A stretch of DNA of 64,000 nucleotides from JACMLD01 sp044227095 (GCA_044227095.1 JBGAFV010000001.1:2542001-2606000); one strand, 5' to 3'; positions 16,816 through 25,941 are shown, counted from the first letter of the stretch. Numbers and translations are program-made. The notes: a model not told the origin generated them from the sequence alone.

Positions 16816-17745
16816 ATGCTTAGTTTAGTTTCCAACTTCTGGTGGCTGATATTACTTGTAATTATTTTTTTCAGTGGATTGGTTACCGTAAACCAGGGTT
16901 TTATTAATGTAATTACCATGTTTGGCAAATACCGGCGCATTTTGCGACCAGGTTTAAGTTTTAAAATACCATTGCTGGAAGTTGTGGCAAAAAGAATCAG
17001 TATTCAAAACCGTTCGGTAGAAATGGAGTTCCAGGCCGTAACCGCAGACCAGGCCAATGTATATTTCAAAAGCATGCTACTGTATGCCGTACAAAATGCA
17101 GATGAAGAAACTATAAAAAAAGTAGCATTTAAATTTATTAGCGACCGTGATTTGATGCAGGCCCTGACCCGTACTATTGAAGGTAGCATTCGTTCTTTTG
17201 TAGCTACAAAAAGACAGGCAGAAATACTTGGCTTGCGCAAAGAAATTGTAGAGTTTGTAAAAGACCAGATAGATCATTCGCTGGAAGAATGGGGTTATCA
17301 CCTGCTTGATTTGCAGATTAACGATATTACTTTCGACCAGGCCATTATAGACAGTATGAGCAAAGTAGTGGCCAGCAATAACCTTAAAGCAGCTGCTGAA
17401 AATGAAGGACAGGCATTGCTGATTACAAAAACAAAAGCAGCAGAAGCAGAAGGTAATGCTATTAAAATTTCTGCCGAAGCAGAAAGACAGGCAGCGCAAT
17501 TGCGTGGCCAGGGTGTAGCACTCTTCCGCGAAGAAGTAGCAAAAGGTATGAGCCAGGCTGCCGAACAAATGAAACAGGCTAATCTTGATACCAATGTTAT
17601 TCTCTTTAGCATGTGGACAGAAGCCATTAAGAACTTTGCAGAAGTAGGAAAAGGCAATGTTATATTCTTAGACGGCAGCTCTGAAGGAATGGAAAAAACC
17701 ATGAAGCAGATACAGGCTATGATGGTGAAGCAAAGCGGAACGTAG
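16816..17745 (+). CDS. SPFH/Band 7 (slipin/stomatin-like) membrane protein
   Basis: 309 aa. One N-terminal membrane helix (about 5-25) is followed by the SPFH/Band 7 domain (VNQGFINVITMFGKYRRILRPG to LLDLQINDITF). A coiled-coil tail rich in Ala/Glu/Lys follows (about 190-260; KTKAAEAEGNAIKISAEAER), and then a short hydrophobic end. Such proteins oligomerise into rings or microdomain scaffolds at the inner membrane and often work with a protease (NfeD/HflK-HflC types). Here no NfeD-like gene adjoins it, so the partner is unknown. Confidence 0.88.
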   Translation: MLSLVSNFWWLILLVIIFFSGLVTVNQGFINVITMFGKYRRILRPGLSFKIPLLEVVAKRISIQNRSVEMEFQAVTADQANVYFKSMLLYAVQNADEETIKKVAFKFISDRDLMQALTRTIEGSIRSFVATKRQAEILGLRKEIVEFVKDQIDHSLEEWGYHLLDLQINDITFDQAIIDSMSKVVASNNLKAAAENEGQALLITKTKAAEAEGNAIKISAEAERQAAQLRGQGVALFREEVAKGMSQAAEQMKQANLDTNVILFSMWTEAIKNFAEVGKGNVIFLDGSSEGMEKTMKQIQAMMVKQSGT

Positions 17746-17982
17746 TTTTTAAGACAAACGCAGATTTTTATGATTTTTACGATGGGTTATGAGAGATATT
17801 GAAAAGTATTTCCACTATTCATCTTTTAATCATCACTATCATAAAAATCAGCGTTCCATACTTCCGCATAGCGGAATTTCTATACAAAATGTTAAGCTAT
17901 TTATCCAAAGCAGCGTTTAAAGAAATAATCACACTATTTTCACCGTTCACCAGTGGCGCGGCACATGAATTGTAATACACGC

Positions 17983-17990
17983 TACATTTG
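17983..17990 (+). promoter_or_regulatory. -7 element for the ExbB-like gene
   Basis: TACATTTG, an exact TAnnTTTG match, ends 21 nt before the ATG at 18012. The same spacing is seen at rplU and the GH3-like gene. The upstream 17746-17982 stretch holds a diverged inverted pair (CAGATTTTTATGATT ... ATCATAAAAATCAGCG) but no gene. Confidence 0.55.
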
Positions 17991-18011
17991 TAAGTAAAAC
18001 ATAAACCCCAC

Positions 18012-18737
18012 ATGCATTTATTTTTTCTCCAGATTACAAGAGATACAGCATTGGCAAGACATATTACTGACTCCGTACTGGCTGCCCAGGCAGGTGCAGT
18101 AAATGCAGCAGCAGATGCAAAAATGAATTTGTTTGACATGCTGGTTAAAGGTGGTATTATAATGATTCCACTGGCATTGTTACTTGCGCTGGCCATCTTC
18201 TTTTTCTTTGAACGTCTTATTGCCATAAACAGGGCCAGCAAGATTGACGCTAATTTTATGAACATGATCCGCGATAATATTCTCAGCGGAAATATTACCG
18301 CGGCAAGGGCCCTTGCAAAAAATACCAATAGCCCGGTTGCACGTATGATTGACAAAGGGCTTCAACGTGTAGGCAAGCCCATAGACTACATAGAAAAAAG
18401 TATGGAAAGTGTTGGCAAGCTGGAGATATATAAGATGGAACGTAATCTTTCAGTTTTAACGCTGGTGTATGGTATAGCTCCAATGTTTGGTTTCTTAGGA
18501 ACTTTGTTTGGAATGTTGCAATTGTTTTTCGAGATTAATCACACCGGAGATTTTACACCTGCTTCAATTGCCGGAGGTATCTATACAAAAATAATTACTT
18601 CTGCATCTGGTTTAATTATTGGTCTGCTGGCTTATGTTGGGTATAATTTTCTGAACACACAGATTAATAAAACCATCAACCGCATGGAAGCGGCAAGTGC
18701 AGAGTTTATAGATATTTTGCAGGAACCGACACGATAA
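18012..18737 (+). CDS. exbB: MotA/TolQ/ExbB proton channel family protein
   Basis: 241 aa with three membrane helices: one near 48-68 (IIMIPLALLLALAIFFFFERL) and two in the C-terminal half (VLTLVYGIAPMFGFLGTLFGM and ASGLIIGLLAYVGYNFL). The conserved G-x-x-G-T-x-x-G channel motif lies within FGFLGTLFGMLQLF. Together with ExbD it forms the inner-membrane proton-driven motor that energises TonB-dependent or Tol-type functions. The exbD gene follows after 241 bp of repeats. No tonB gene adjoins it. Confidence 0.9.
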   Translation: MHLFFLQITRDTALARHITDSVLAAQAGAVNAAADAKMNLFDMLVKGGIIMIPLALLLALAIFFFFERLIAINRASKIDANFMNMIRDNILSGNITAARALAKNTNSPVARMIDKGLQRVGKPIDYIEKSMESVGKLEIYKMERNLSVLTLVYGIAPMFGFLGTLFGMLQLFFEINHTGDFTPASIAGGIYTKIITSASGLIIGLLAYVGYNFLNTQINKTINRMEAASAEFIDILQEPTR

Positions 18738-18794
18738 TTATTAATTAGTAATTAATAATTGCAGCGGCGGGTTTTGTAAAAGTAAAGTATCGTG

Positions 18795-18845
18795 CAGAGA
18801 GGCACTCCTCTCAAACGAAGTTGGAGAGGGGCCGGGGGTGAGGTC
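18795..18845 (+). repeat. Family A dispersed repeat, copy A3
   Basis: GAGAGGCACTCCTCTC ... TTGGAGAGGGGCCGGGGGTGAGG, between exbB and exbD. It separates two genes that are normally adjacent. Confidence 0.85.
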
Positions 18846-18867
18846 AATAATTGTTTGGAGGCGGGCA

Positions 18868-18914
18868 GTTGAATAACTATTAAGCATCGTTGTGTCACTC
18901 ACTTGTACGGCAAC
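18868..18914. repeat. Degenerate family B-related repeat (B6)
   Basis: CTATTAAGCATCGTTGTGTCAC resembles both the family B core (ATCGTTGCGTCGCAC) and the sequence at 29262-29297 (CTATTAAGCATTGTTGCCACGC). It appears to be a diverged sub-family. Confidence 0.5.
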
Positions 18915-18978
18915 AAAAAATGATCTTTCTGGTATTTGGAACTTATCATTTAGTATTTGAACTTTAGAATTTTGTCTC

Positions 18979-19380
18979 ATGAATCTTAACAGGCGTTTAA
19001 AATCTCACCCGGAACTGCATGCAGGAGCGCTGAACGATATCCTGTTTATATTGCTGTTCTTCTTTCTTATTGTATCTACGCTGGCCAATCCCAATGTTGT
19101 AAAACTTGCTACACCAAAAGCAAAAAGTGATACAAAAGCAAAGCAAACGGTTATTGTAAACATTAAACCCAACGGTCAATACATTATAAACGGCAAAACA
19201 CTGTCACTAACCGATATACAAGCTTTTGTACAGCCCTATATTGCCAAAGATTCTACACAAGCTACTATTGCTATTAATGCAGACAAAACCGTTCCGCTGG
19301 AAGATGTTGTAGCCATTATGCGCATTGCTAGGGATATGGGCGCCCGCACTACATTGCTGGTAGATAATAAGAAGCAGTAA
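18979..19380 (+). CDS. exbD: ExbD/TolR biopolymer transport protein
   Basis: 133 aa. A short cytoplasmic start (MNLNRRLKSHPELHA) precedes one membrane helix (LNDILFILLFFFLIVSTL) that carries the essential aspartate of the ExbD/TolR family (N-D at residues 19-20). A periplasmic domain with the typical ITINADK-like core (ATIAINADKTVPLEDVVAIM) follows. It is the stator or periplasmic partner of the ExbB protein encoded upstream. Confidence 0.9.
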   Translation: MNLNRRLKSHPELHAGALNDILFILLFFFLIVSTLANPNVVKLATPKAKSDTKAKQTVIVNIKPNGQYIINGKTLSLTDIQAFVQPYIAKDSTQATIAINADKTVPLEDVVAIMRIARDMGARTTLLVDNKKQ

Positions 19381-19447
19381 TTGTCTGAACCAGGATTGTG
19401 AAAATTGTCTGAACCAGGATTTTGAAGATTAAAGGATTAGCAAGATT
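19381..19447 (+). repeat. Family D direct repeat (TTGTCTGAACCAGGATT)
   Basis: Two copies of TTGTCTGAACCAGGATT at 19381-19397 and 19405-19421, the second followed by GAAGATTAAAGGATTAG. An inverted copy lies at 37958-37990. The first copy begins right after the exbD stop codon. The rest of the gap to 19542 carries loosely repetitive GAACTAT / GACTATCGACTA sequence. Confidence 0.75.
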
Positions 19448-19542
19448 ACACCTCGTCTTATTGTATGATTAGTTTGAATGGAAGAACTATGAACTGCGAA
19501 CTATCAAACTATTGACTACAGACCAATGACTATCGACTATAA

Positions 19543-20397
19543 TCACAACTGAACCCTAATCATTCTATCTTTTCCCTGCAGATCTTTTCTAAGGTCAATT
19601 TTTTTAAACCCTTTTTGTTTGTAGAGATCAATTACAGCTTTGCCCATGGCTTCATGTATTTCCAGGTAAATACAACCATGCTCACTAAGATGTGTAGCCG
19701 CAAAATTGGCAATATTGCTGTAAAATAATAATGGGTCTTCGTTGGGTACAAACAAGGCAAGCTGCGGTTCGTATGCAAGAACATTAACAGCCATATCAAG
19801 TTTATCTTTCTGCGGAATATAGGGTGGGTTGCTAATGATAATATCAAATACCGGCAACTGGTTGCGATCTGCATCATTTAAAATATCGAGCAAATGAAAA
19901 TTGATAGCAAGATTTTGATCAGTCGCATTTTTTTTAGCAACAGCAAGGGCACCGTTGCTAACATCACATGCATGAACTTCGGCAGGCGGTAAATATTTTT
20001 TTATGGTTAGTGGAATGCAGCCGCTACCCGTACCAATGTCTATTATTTTTACAGTACTCTTATTATTGGTAAGATCTTTTATTACCCAATCAACCAGTTC
20101 TTCTGTTTCCGGTCTTGGAATCAAAACATTTTCATCGGTATATAATTTCATTCCGCCAAACCATGTTTCGTGCAATACATATTGTACGGGTTCGTGATTG
20201 ACTAATGCGTCTGAATATTTTTCGAGCAATTCTTCCTGCGCAGTATTTAGCGTATTGTTTTTATTAACGATGCGATCGATCTTTTGCCAGCCGGTTACAT
20301 TTTCTATAACCATGTCGGTAATATTAACCGCTTCTTTTTTTTCGTAAATACGCAAAAGCTGTAAACGCAATTGCAGGGCTGCTTCCTGGATGGTCAT
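19543..20397 (-). CDS. prmC: Peptide chain release factor N5-glutamine methyltransferase
   Basis: 284 aa, normal length for PrmC/HemK. It has an N-terminal helical domain, the AdoMet-binding motif IIDIGTGSGCIPLTI and the substrate motif SNPPYIPQKD that holds the glutamine of the GGQ loop. It methylates Gln in RF1/RF2 and so speeds peptide release. The reading frame starts at an ATG at 20397 and faces ribD divergently. Confidence 0.95.
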   Translation of the reverse strand: MTIQEAALQLRLQLLRIYEKKEAVNITDMVIENVTGWQKIDRIVNKNNTLNTAQEELLEKYSDALVNHEPVQYVLHETWFGGMKLYTDENVLIPRPETEELVDWVIKDLTNNKSTVKIIDIGTGSGCIPLTIKKYLPPAEVHACDVSNGALAVAKKNATDQNLAINFHLLDILNDADRNQLPVFDIIISNPPYIPQKDKLDMAVNVLAYEPQLALFVPNEDPLLFYSNIANFAATHLSEHGCIYLEIHEAMGKAVIDLYKQKGFKKIDLRKDLQGKDRMIRVQL

Positions 20398-20566
20398 ACG
20401 GCAAACTTAAGAAGCTTTTAGCTATTAGCCATTAGCTGCTAGCAGATCCATTCCAAAAGAAGCTGAGTAGATCAGTTTTATAACTTTGCAGAAATTCTCA
20501 GTCGCAGCGATAAGAGTATAAAAACTGGCATTGGTGTACAACTTAATCAGTTTCAAACTGTCTTTT

Positions 20567-20625
20567 GCTAACAGCTAACAGCTAACAGCTAACAGCTAAC
20601 AGCTAACAGCTAACAGCTAACAGCT
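20567..20625 (+). repeat. 7-bp tandem repeat (GCTAACA), about 8.4 copies
   Basis: Eight uninterrupted perfect copies of GCTAACA from 20567 to 20622, plus GCT. The array ends about 23 bp before the ribD -7 motif and so covers the position expected for its -33 element. The sequence before it (20408-20460) has related TAGCTATTAGCCATTAGC-like text. Confidence 0.95.
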
Positions 20626-20648
20626 CGCCACTTTCTCCCCTAATAGCT

Positions 20649-20656
20649 TATTTTTG
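20649..20656 (+). promoter_or_regulatory. -7 element of ribD
   Basis: TATTTTTG, an exact TAnnTTTG match, ends 26 nt before the ATG at 20683. No TTTG is present 19 nt upstream; the tandem array is there instead. Confidence 0.6.
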
Positions 20657-20682
20657 CTGCCTTGCAAATTCACGAAACATAT

Positions 20683-21708
20683 ATGCACCGGTGTATAGAG
20701 CTGGCCAGGCTAGGGGCTGGTGCTGTGGCGCCAAACCCAATGGTGGGTGCCGTACTGGTACATGAAAACCGTGTGATAGGCGAGGGTTATCATATGCAGT
20801 ACGGGCAACCGCATGCAGAAGTGAATTGTATCAATTCGGTTAAAGAAGAGGAAAAGTCATTGCTACCGCACTCAACAATATACGTTTCTCTTGAACCCTG
20901 CGCACATTATGGAAAAACGCCGCCCTGCGCAGATTTAATCATCGCAAAAAAAATACCGGCAGTTGTAATTGGAAGCCGCGATCCATTTAAAGAAGTAGAT
21001 GGAAAGGGAATAGAAAAATTGCTGGCTGCTGGTATAAAAGTGGAATATCCTGTTCTTGAGAGTGAATGCAATGATGTAAACAAACGCTTTTTTACTTTTC
21101 ATACCCGGCACAGGCCTTATATAATTTTAAAATGGGCACAAACTGTCAATGGCATTATTGGCAATGAAGATCATTCGCGGCTTTTGATAAGCAATGAATT
21201 TACCAATCAGTTAGTACACAAATGGCGAAGCGAAGAAGCTGCCATACTTGTTGGTACCAACACTGCTTTGTTTGATGATCCTGCTCTTACCACACGTTTA
21301 TGGAAAGGCAATAATCCTGTAAGATTGGTGGTAGACATGGATTTGCGTTTGCCATCTTCCCTGCAATTGTTTAATGGTGAAGCCAGGACGATTGTTTTTA
21401 ACAGTCGCAAACACGAAGAGCGAAATAACCTTTTGTATTACCAGGTAACTGAAGATGTTAGTTTGGCAGATCAAATATGCAATGCGCTTTACCAGTTGAA
21501 TATTCAGTCTGTTTTGGTAGAAGGTGGTGCACAACTGCTGCAAACTTTTATTGATAACAATATGTTTGATGAAGCAAGGGTGATTACCAATACAACGATG
21601 CAAGCTGCAACAGGTATTTCTGCGCCAGTTGCAGGTAATTTAGAGTTGATAAACATGCAGCAGTTGCAATCAGATATCATTCATTTTTATAAACCTGCAA
21701 TTAAATAA
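20683..21708 (+). CDS. ribD: Riboflavin biosynthesis bifunctional deaminase/reductase
   Basis: About 341 aa. The N-terminal cytidine-deaminase-like domain has the zinc motif HAEVNCI and the second zinc site LEPCAHYGKTPPCADLI. The C-terminal RibD reductase domain begins near PYIILKWAQTVNG and includes ILVGTNTALFDDPALT and VLVEGGAQLLQTF. It catalyses two successive steps of riboflavin synthesis. A TTG at 20662 is in frame but would lie at the predicted transcription start, so I use the ATG at 20683. It is first in an operon with the EamA transporter (5 bp gap) and yigZ (18 bp gap). Confidence 0.93.
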   Translation: MHRCIELARLGAGAVAPNPMVGAVLVHENRVIGEGYHMQYGQPHAEVNCINSVKEEEKSLLPHSTIYVSLEPCAHYGKTPPCADLIIAKKIPAVVIGSRDPFKEVDGKGIEKLLAAGIKVEYPVLESECNDVNKRFFTFHTRHRPYIILKWAQTVNGIIGNEDHSRLLISNEFTNQLVHKWRSEEAAILVGTNTALFDDPALTTRLWKGNNPVRLVVDMDLRLPSSLQLFNGEARTIVFNSRKHEERNNLLYYQVTEDVSLADQICNALYQLNIQSVLVEGGAQLLQTFIDNNMFDEARVITNTTMQAATGISAPVAGNLELINMQQLQSDIIHFYKPAIK

Positions 21709-21713
21709 GCCCT

Positions 21714-22586
21714 ATGTTGTTTTTAATAGGCAGTATTATTCTTACTTCTTACCTCACACTTTGTTTTAAAGTAACAGGGCGTTTGCACATTAATACTTTC
21801 CAGGCCATTGTGTTTAATTACCTTACGTGTGTTATTACGGGTTCGTTGTTCAATGGATATTTTCCTATTACGCAAACAGCTATGCAACAACCCTGGTTTG
21901 TATGGGCAGCAATGATGGGTTGTGTTTTTATTGCCACGTTTAATATTGTTGGTTTTACCACGCAGAAGATGGGTGTATCAGTAGCGTCTGTTGCTAATAA
22001 ATTATCACTCATTATCCCTTTTATCTTTTCTATTTTTTTGTACAACGAAAAAGTTACAGGTTTTAAAATAGCAGGTATAGTGGTTGCGCTGATAGCAGTT
22101 TATCTTACAGTAAAGCGAGACAATTATGAAGAGAACAAGAAAGTAAACAACTGGTTATTTATATTGCCGGTATTGCTTTTTGCGGGCAGTGGATTATTAG
22201 ATACAATGATAAAATATACTGAACAACGTTTTTTAAATGGCAGCAACAACAACGATTTTTTAATTACCGCTTTTGCCAGTGCTGCTACCATAGGGTTGCT
22301 TGCTCTTTTTATACTTGTAATAACCGGCAAGCAAAAATTTGAATACAAAGCCGTACTTGCCGGAGCTGCTATTGGTTTTCCAAACTATTTTTCTATATGG
22401 TGCCTGATGAAGGTATTAAAACAATATGCAGGTAACAGTTCAGCAATTATACCGGTTAATAACATGGGCATTGTTTTGTTTAGTGCGTTGGCAGCATGGG
22501 TATTGTTTAAAGAAAAATTATCGGCGGTTAACTGGGCGGGAATTATTTTAGCAGTTTGCGCTATTGCGCTGATAGCATTTGGTTAA
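21714..22586 (+). CDS. EamA-family (DMT superfamily) transporter
   Basis: 290 aa with about ten hydrophobic helices arranged as two homologous halves. The first half ends near the helix IAGIVVALIAVYLTV and the second ends with WAGIILAVCAIALIAFG. The paired EK motifs (FLYNEKVTGFKIAGI and LFKEKLSAVNWAGI) are typical of the drug/metabolite transporter superfamily. The substrate cannot be inferred. The position directly after ribD, 5 bp from its stop, suggests cotranscription; a link with flavin or purine compounds is only a guess. Confidence 0.88.
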   Translation: MLFLIGSIILTSYLTLCFKVTGRLHINTFQAIVFNYLTCVITGSLFNGYFPITQTAMQQPWFVWAAMMGCVFIATFNIVGFTTQKMGVSVASVANKLSLIIPFIFSIFLYNEKVTGFKIAGIVVALIAVYLTVKRDNYEENKKVNNWLFILPVLLFAGSGLLDTMIKYTEQRFLNGSNNNDFLITAFASAATIGLLALFILVITGKQKFEYKAVLAGAAIGFPNYFSIWCLMKVLKQYAGNSSAIIPVNNMGIVLFSALAAWVLFKEKLSAVNWAGIILAVCAIALIAFG

Positions 22587-22604
22587 GCAAAGAATAGAAA
22601 TACA

Positions 22605-23213
22605 ATGATTGAAAAAGAGTTTTTTTATACGATAGATAAAACCAATACTGCAGAATTTAAAGACAGGGGCAGCAGGTTTATTGCAATTGCTTTTCCAATA
22701 GCAGCAAAAGAAGAATTTAAAACAATTATTGCATCGGTAAAAGCAGAACATCCCAAAGCATCGCATTTTTGTTTTGCATACCGTATAGGACTAGACGGTA
22801 ATAATTTTAGATCTGGTGATGATGGCGAACCTTCAGGCTCTGCAGGCAAACCTATATTAGGACAGATAGACAGCAAAGAACTGACGAACACATTGATTAT
22901 TGTAGTACGTTATTTTGGTGGAAGCCTGCTTGGTGTTCCTGGTTTAATTAATGCTTATAAAACTGCTGCATCACTTGTATTGCAGGTAACGCCTGTAATA
23001 CAGAAACAGGTAGAAATAAATTATAGCCTCCAATTTGATTATACTATGATGAACGAGATTATGATGATTGTAAAACAATATAATTGCACTGTACTTAGCC
23101 AGGAAATGCAATTGTTTTGCAACATGCATATTGGCATTCCCATCAACCGTACAGATGCCGTATTAAACAGGCTAAATGATATAAGAAATGTAGAACTCGC
23201 AAAATTAAATTAA
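22605..23213 (+). CDS. yigZ: YigZ/IMPACT (UPF0029) family protein
   Basis: 202 aa, the full length for YigZ. It has an N-terminal UPF0029/Impact domain with the conserved DDGEPSGSAGKPIL and VVRYFGGSLLGVPGLINAY segments, and a C-terminal DUF1949 ferredoxin-like domain (LQFDYTMMNEIMMIVKQY). Eukaryotic IMPACT binds the translation regulator GCN1; the bacterial role is unresolved. Third gene of the ribD operon. Confidence 0.92.
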   Translation: MIEKEFFYTIDKTNTAEFKDRGSRFIAIAFPIAAKEEFKTIIASVKAEHPKASHFCFAYRIGLDGNNFRSGDDGEPSGSAGKPILGQIDSKELTNTLIIVVRYFGGSLLGVPGLINAYKTAASLVLQVTPVIQKQVEINYSLQFDYTMMNEIMMIVKQYNCTVLSQEMQLFCNMHIGIPINRTDAVLNRLNDIRNVELAKLN

Positions 23214-23433
23214 GCTGCTCCTGGTAAACGGCCCGGATTTAGGGGCAATTCATTTTATTTATTGATTGAGCAAAATAATTCCCGCCAAAGGATACAAAAT
23301 CTTTTTTCGTTGCTTCAATGCGGTTTAATTTTTTGAAAAATGCAGCGGCATAATTATTGATGCAGTTGTATTACTACCCCATAGTATTTCTCCTATACCT
23401 CTCTTTTTTTTACCCTCTTAAAAAATCAAACGT

Positions 23434-25167
23434 ATGATTCAAATCTACACGTGTGCTAAATGCTTTTGCCAAAACTTTTTACTAGCAGTACTCACTGTTT
23501 TATTTTTCCTACCATCATTCGCTCAGCCCGTTATTGGTTTTACTTCAGTTATAAACAGTACTGTGCCGGCAGGAGGTGCACTAAGCAGTCCTATTGACAT
23601 TGTAAATGCCGGAGATGGTACTAACCGTTTATTTGTTGTACAGCAGGGTGGCATTATAAAAGTGTTTAACCAAAGCCCTATGAGTTATATCGGCAATTTT
23701 TTAACGGTAACCGGTATTAGTTCTGGTGGCGAGCGGGGGTTATTAAGTATGGCGTTTCATCCTGATTATAAAAACAACGGCTATTTTTTTGTGTATTATA
23801 CAAACACAAGTGGGGATATAGAACTGGCAAGATATCATACGCCTTCGGGTACACCCAATACTGCAGACCCTGCATCCAAACAAGTATTGCTAACTATTCC
23901 TCATCCCGGGCAAAACAATCATAACGGAGGTAAATTAAATTTTGGTGCTGATGGCTACCTGTACTTTGCAACAGGCGATGGTGGCGGCGGAGATGATCTT
24001 CCAAATAATGCGCAAACAGGTACTTCTTTGCTGGGCAAGATGCTGCGTATAAACGTTGGCGTAATTGAACCGGCATCCTATTCTATTCCTGCCGATAATC
24101 CGTTTCTTGTTCCCGGCGATGGAATAAATGATGAGATATGGGCTTTGGGATTAAGAAACCCTTTTCGCTGGAGTTTTGACAGGCAAACGCATGATATGTG
24201 GATTGGCGATGTTGGACAAGGTGCATGGGAAGAAATTAATTTCAGGGCAAATGGAAGCACAGGCGGTATTAATTATGGATGGCATTGTATGGAAGGAACG
24301 CATGTAAATCCTAACCCTTCTATTGTTTGTACTGTTCCGGGTGTGTATGCACCACCTGTTCTTGATTATCCGCATAACAATTCACAGGGTGGTTTTGCAG
24401 TTATAGGTGGGTATGTATATCGTGGTTCATTATATCCTGTAATGGCCGGCCATTATATTTTTGCTGATAATATTTCTGACAATGTGTGGCTATTGCCGCC
24501 TGGTGGTGCAGCAGCAGATACAATTGAATTCAGGAATGCACTTGCAAACATCAGTGCTTTTGGTGAAGGAGAAAATGCGGAACTTTTTGTTACAACTTTG
24601 GACGGACAAGTGTTTAGCGTAACAGCCAGCGGAAGTTCAGCATTGCCTGTAACACTTACTGGTTTTTCCGGAACTGCTAAAGCAGGTTACAATGAACTAA
24701 ACTGGCAGGCAAATAATGAGCTGCATTTTAAACAGTTTGAAGTTGAATACAGCGATGATGGACTTCATTATATGCAAGCTGGTATAGTTGCAGCTGCAAA
24801 TAGCGGCAATTATAATTACAAACATTCTATCGCTTCAGATAAGAAATTGTATTACCGTTTAAAGATGGTTGACATAGATGGCAAATTTGAGTATTCAAAA
24901 GTTATTATCATTGCTCCTTTAAGTGCAAGCAACAAAAACTTTGTAACGCCTTCAATTGTATCTAACGGGCAAATAACCGTTGCACTTAGTGAAACTTATA
25001 GCAATCTGCAGGTTATTAGTATGGAAGGAAAAACAATTTATAATGAATCCATTACCGGCCGCACAGGAAAAATTACAGTACAACTTTCGTTTGCAAAAGC
25101 AGGTCAATATTTAGTTAGACTGGTTGGAAATGGAAAACAATTAACGCAAAAGATTTTGGTGCAGTAG
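23434..25167 (+). CDS. PQQ-dependent sugar (glucose/sorbosone) dehydrogenase-like protein with T9SS tail
   Basis: 577 aa. A signal peptide (residues 1 to about 31, ending FAQ) is followed by a six-bladed GSDH/soluble-glucose-dehydrogenase-type propeller at about 45-395. Its recognisable parts are RGLLSMAFHPDYKNNGYF, HNGGKLNFGADGYLYFATGDGG, GLRNPFRWSFD and IGGYVYRG. The C-terminal part (LPVTLTGFSGTAKAG onward) is a beta domain plus a T9SS sorting tail ending QKILVQ. It probably oxidises extracellular sugars with bound PQQ. The substrate is not determined, and some family members are not dehydrogenases. Confidence 0.88.
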   Translation: MIQIYTCAKCFCQNFLLAVLTVLFFLPSFAQPVIGFTSVINSTVPAGGALSSPIDIVNAGDGTNRLFVVQQGGIIKVFNQSPMSYIGNFLTVTGISSGGERGLLSMAFHPDYKNNGYFFVYYTNTSGDIELARYHTPSGTPNTADPASKQVLLTIPHPGQNNHNGGKLNFGADGYLYFATGDGGGGDDLPNNAQTGTSLLGKMLRINVGVIEPASYSIPADNPFLVPGDGINDEIWALGLRNPFRWSFDRQTHDMWIGDVGQGAWEEINFRANGSTGGINYGWHCMEGTHVNPNPSIVCTVPGVYAPPVLDYPHNNSQGGFAVIGGYVYRGSLYPVMAGHYIFADNISDNVWLLPPGGAAADTIEFRNALANISAFGEGENAELFVTTLDGQVFSVTASGSSALPVTLTGFSGTAKAGYNELNWQANNELHFKQFEVEYSDDGLHYMQAGIVAAANSGNYNYKHSIASDKKLYYRLKMVDIDGKFEYSKVIIIAPLSASNKNFVTPSIVSNGQITVALSETYSNLQVISMEGKTIYNESITGRTGKITVQLSFAKAGQYLVRLVGNGKQLTQKILVQ

Positions 25168-25203
25168 GTCATCTACTGATTTATAAAATATGAAGTTGAT
25201 CTT

Positions 25204-25614
25204 TTATTGAGGATTAAGCATATTGCTAAATTCCTTAAGGGTCATAATATTTAATAAAGGGAAAGAATTATTTTTTAAATCAGTAATAGCAGAATCATTT
25301 GAAACGAGTATAGTGGCTTCTGCAGCTATGTAAGTATCAATAAACTTATTATCATCAGCATCTTTTTTTGCTAGTTGCCAGTTATAATGAACAACAATAT
25401 GCATGAAATTATCGCTTACTTCAAATAGGCTCATGATATTATTGGTAACATCTGGCCCCCAGAAGCGGCTAAAAATTTCTTCGTATTCAAGAATGATTTC
25501 AGCGTTTACACAAATTGTAAACTTGTTGTCGAGAAAGGCGTCAAATACATTTCTGTAAGCAGATTTTTTGCCAATGCAGCTAATAAGGCAATTGGTATCT
25601 ATTACTATCTTCAT
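25204..25614 (-). CDS. PIN-domain putative toxin (COG1569 type)
   Basis: A 136-aa PIN-fold ribonuclease candidate. Acidic residues of the active site are visible: Asp6 (VIDTNCLIS), Glu43/45 (IILEYEEIF), the DADDNKFID cluster near 85-93 and Asp107 (VSNDSAI). It matches the family named putative toxin-antitoxin toxin, PIN family. The start codon overlaps the stop of the upstream small gene (TGATG), the usual coupling for TA operons. If active, it would cleave RNA in the cytoplasm, with the 80-aa neighbour as antidote. Confidence 0.82.
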   Translation of the reverse strand: MKIVIDTNCLISCIGKKSAYRNVFDAFLDNKFTICVNAEIILEYEEIFSRFWGPDVTNNIMSLFEVSDNFMHIVVHYNWQLAKKDADDNKFIDTYIAAEATILVSNDSAITDLKNNSFPLLNIMTLKEFSNMLNPQ

Positions 25615-25856
25615 CAGGCCCCTTTAAATTTGGAACCCGTTTCTTTGCTTTTTAACCAGCTTTCGTATAGATCAGCTGTATAATTTTTTTCGTTTTCAGT
25701 TTTTTCAATTGCAACATCCAGTTGTCTGGCGAAATAGTGACGTAAAAGTGATTTTATATCAGCTATTTGTTTTTCAGTTGCCACATATTTTAAACTTTTC
25801 AGAAACTCTAATTGAAGTTCTGTAAGATTTGAATTATTTGCAACAGGCGATGGCAT
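25614..25856 (-). CDS. Candidate antitoxin to the PIN toxin
   Basis: 80 aa from the ATG at 25856 (MPSPVANNSNLTELQ). It is mainly helical and charged: FLKSLKYVATEKQIADIKSLL, then DVAIEKTENEKNY and LYESWLKSKETGSKFKGA. I cannot name its family, but position, size and the 1-nt overlap with the PIN gene fit an antitoxin. The C-terminal part resembles the toxin-wrapping tails of small antitoxins. The frame stays open to 25919, but the residues before M22 look like random AT-rich translation. Confidence 0.6.
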   Translation of the reverse strand: MPSPVANNSNLTELQLEFLKSLKYVATEKQIADIKSLLRHYFARQLDVAIEKTENEKNYTADLYESWLKSKETGSKFKGA

Positions 25857-25941
25857 ATTTATCACATTTAATATTATGAAGTTACAAAAAAAATGAAATT
25901 CTGCAAGTCGGCGAAGCATACTGTAAATTCACCTATAATAA

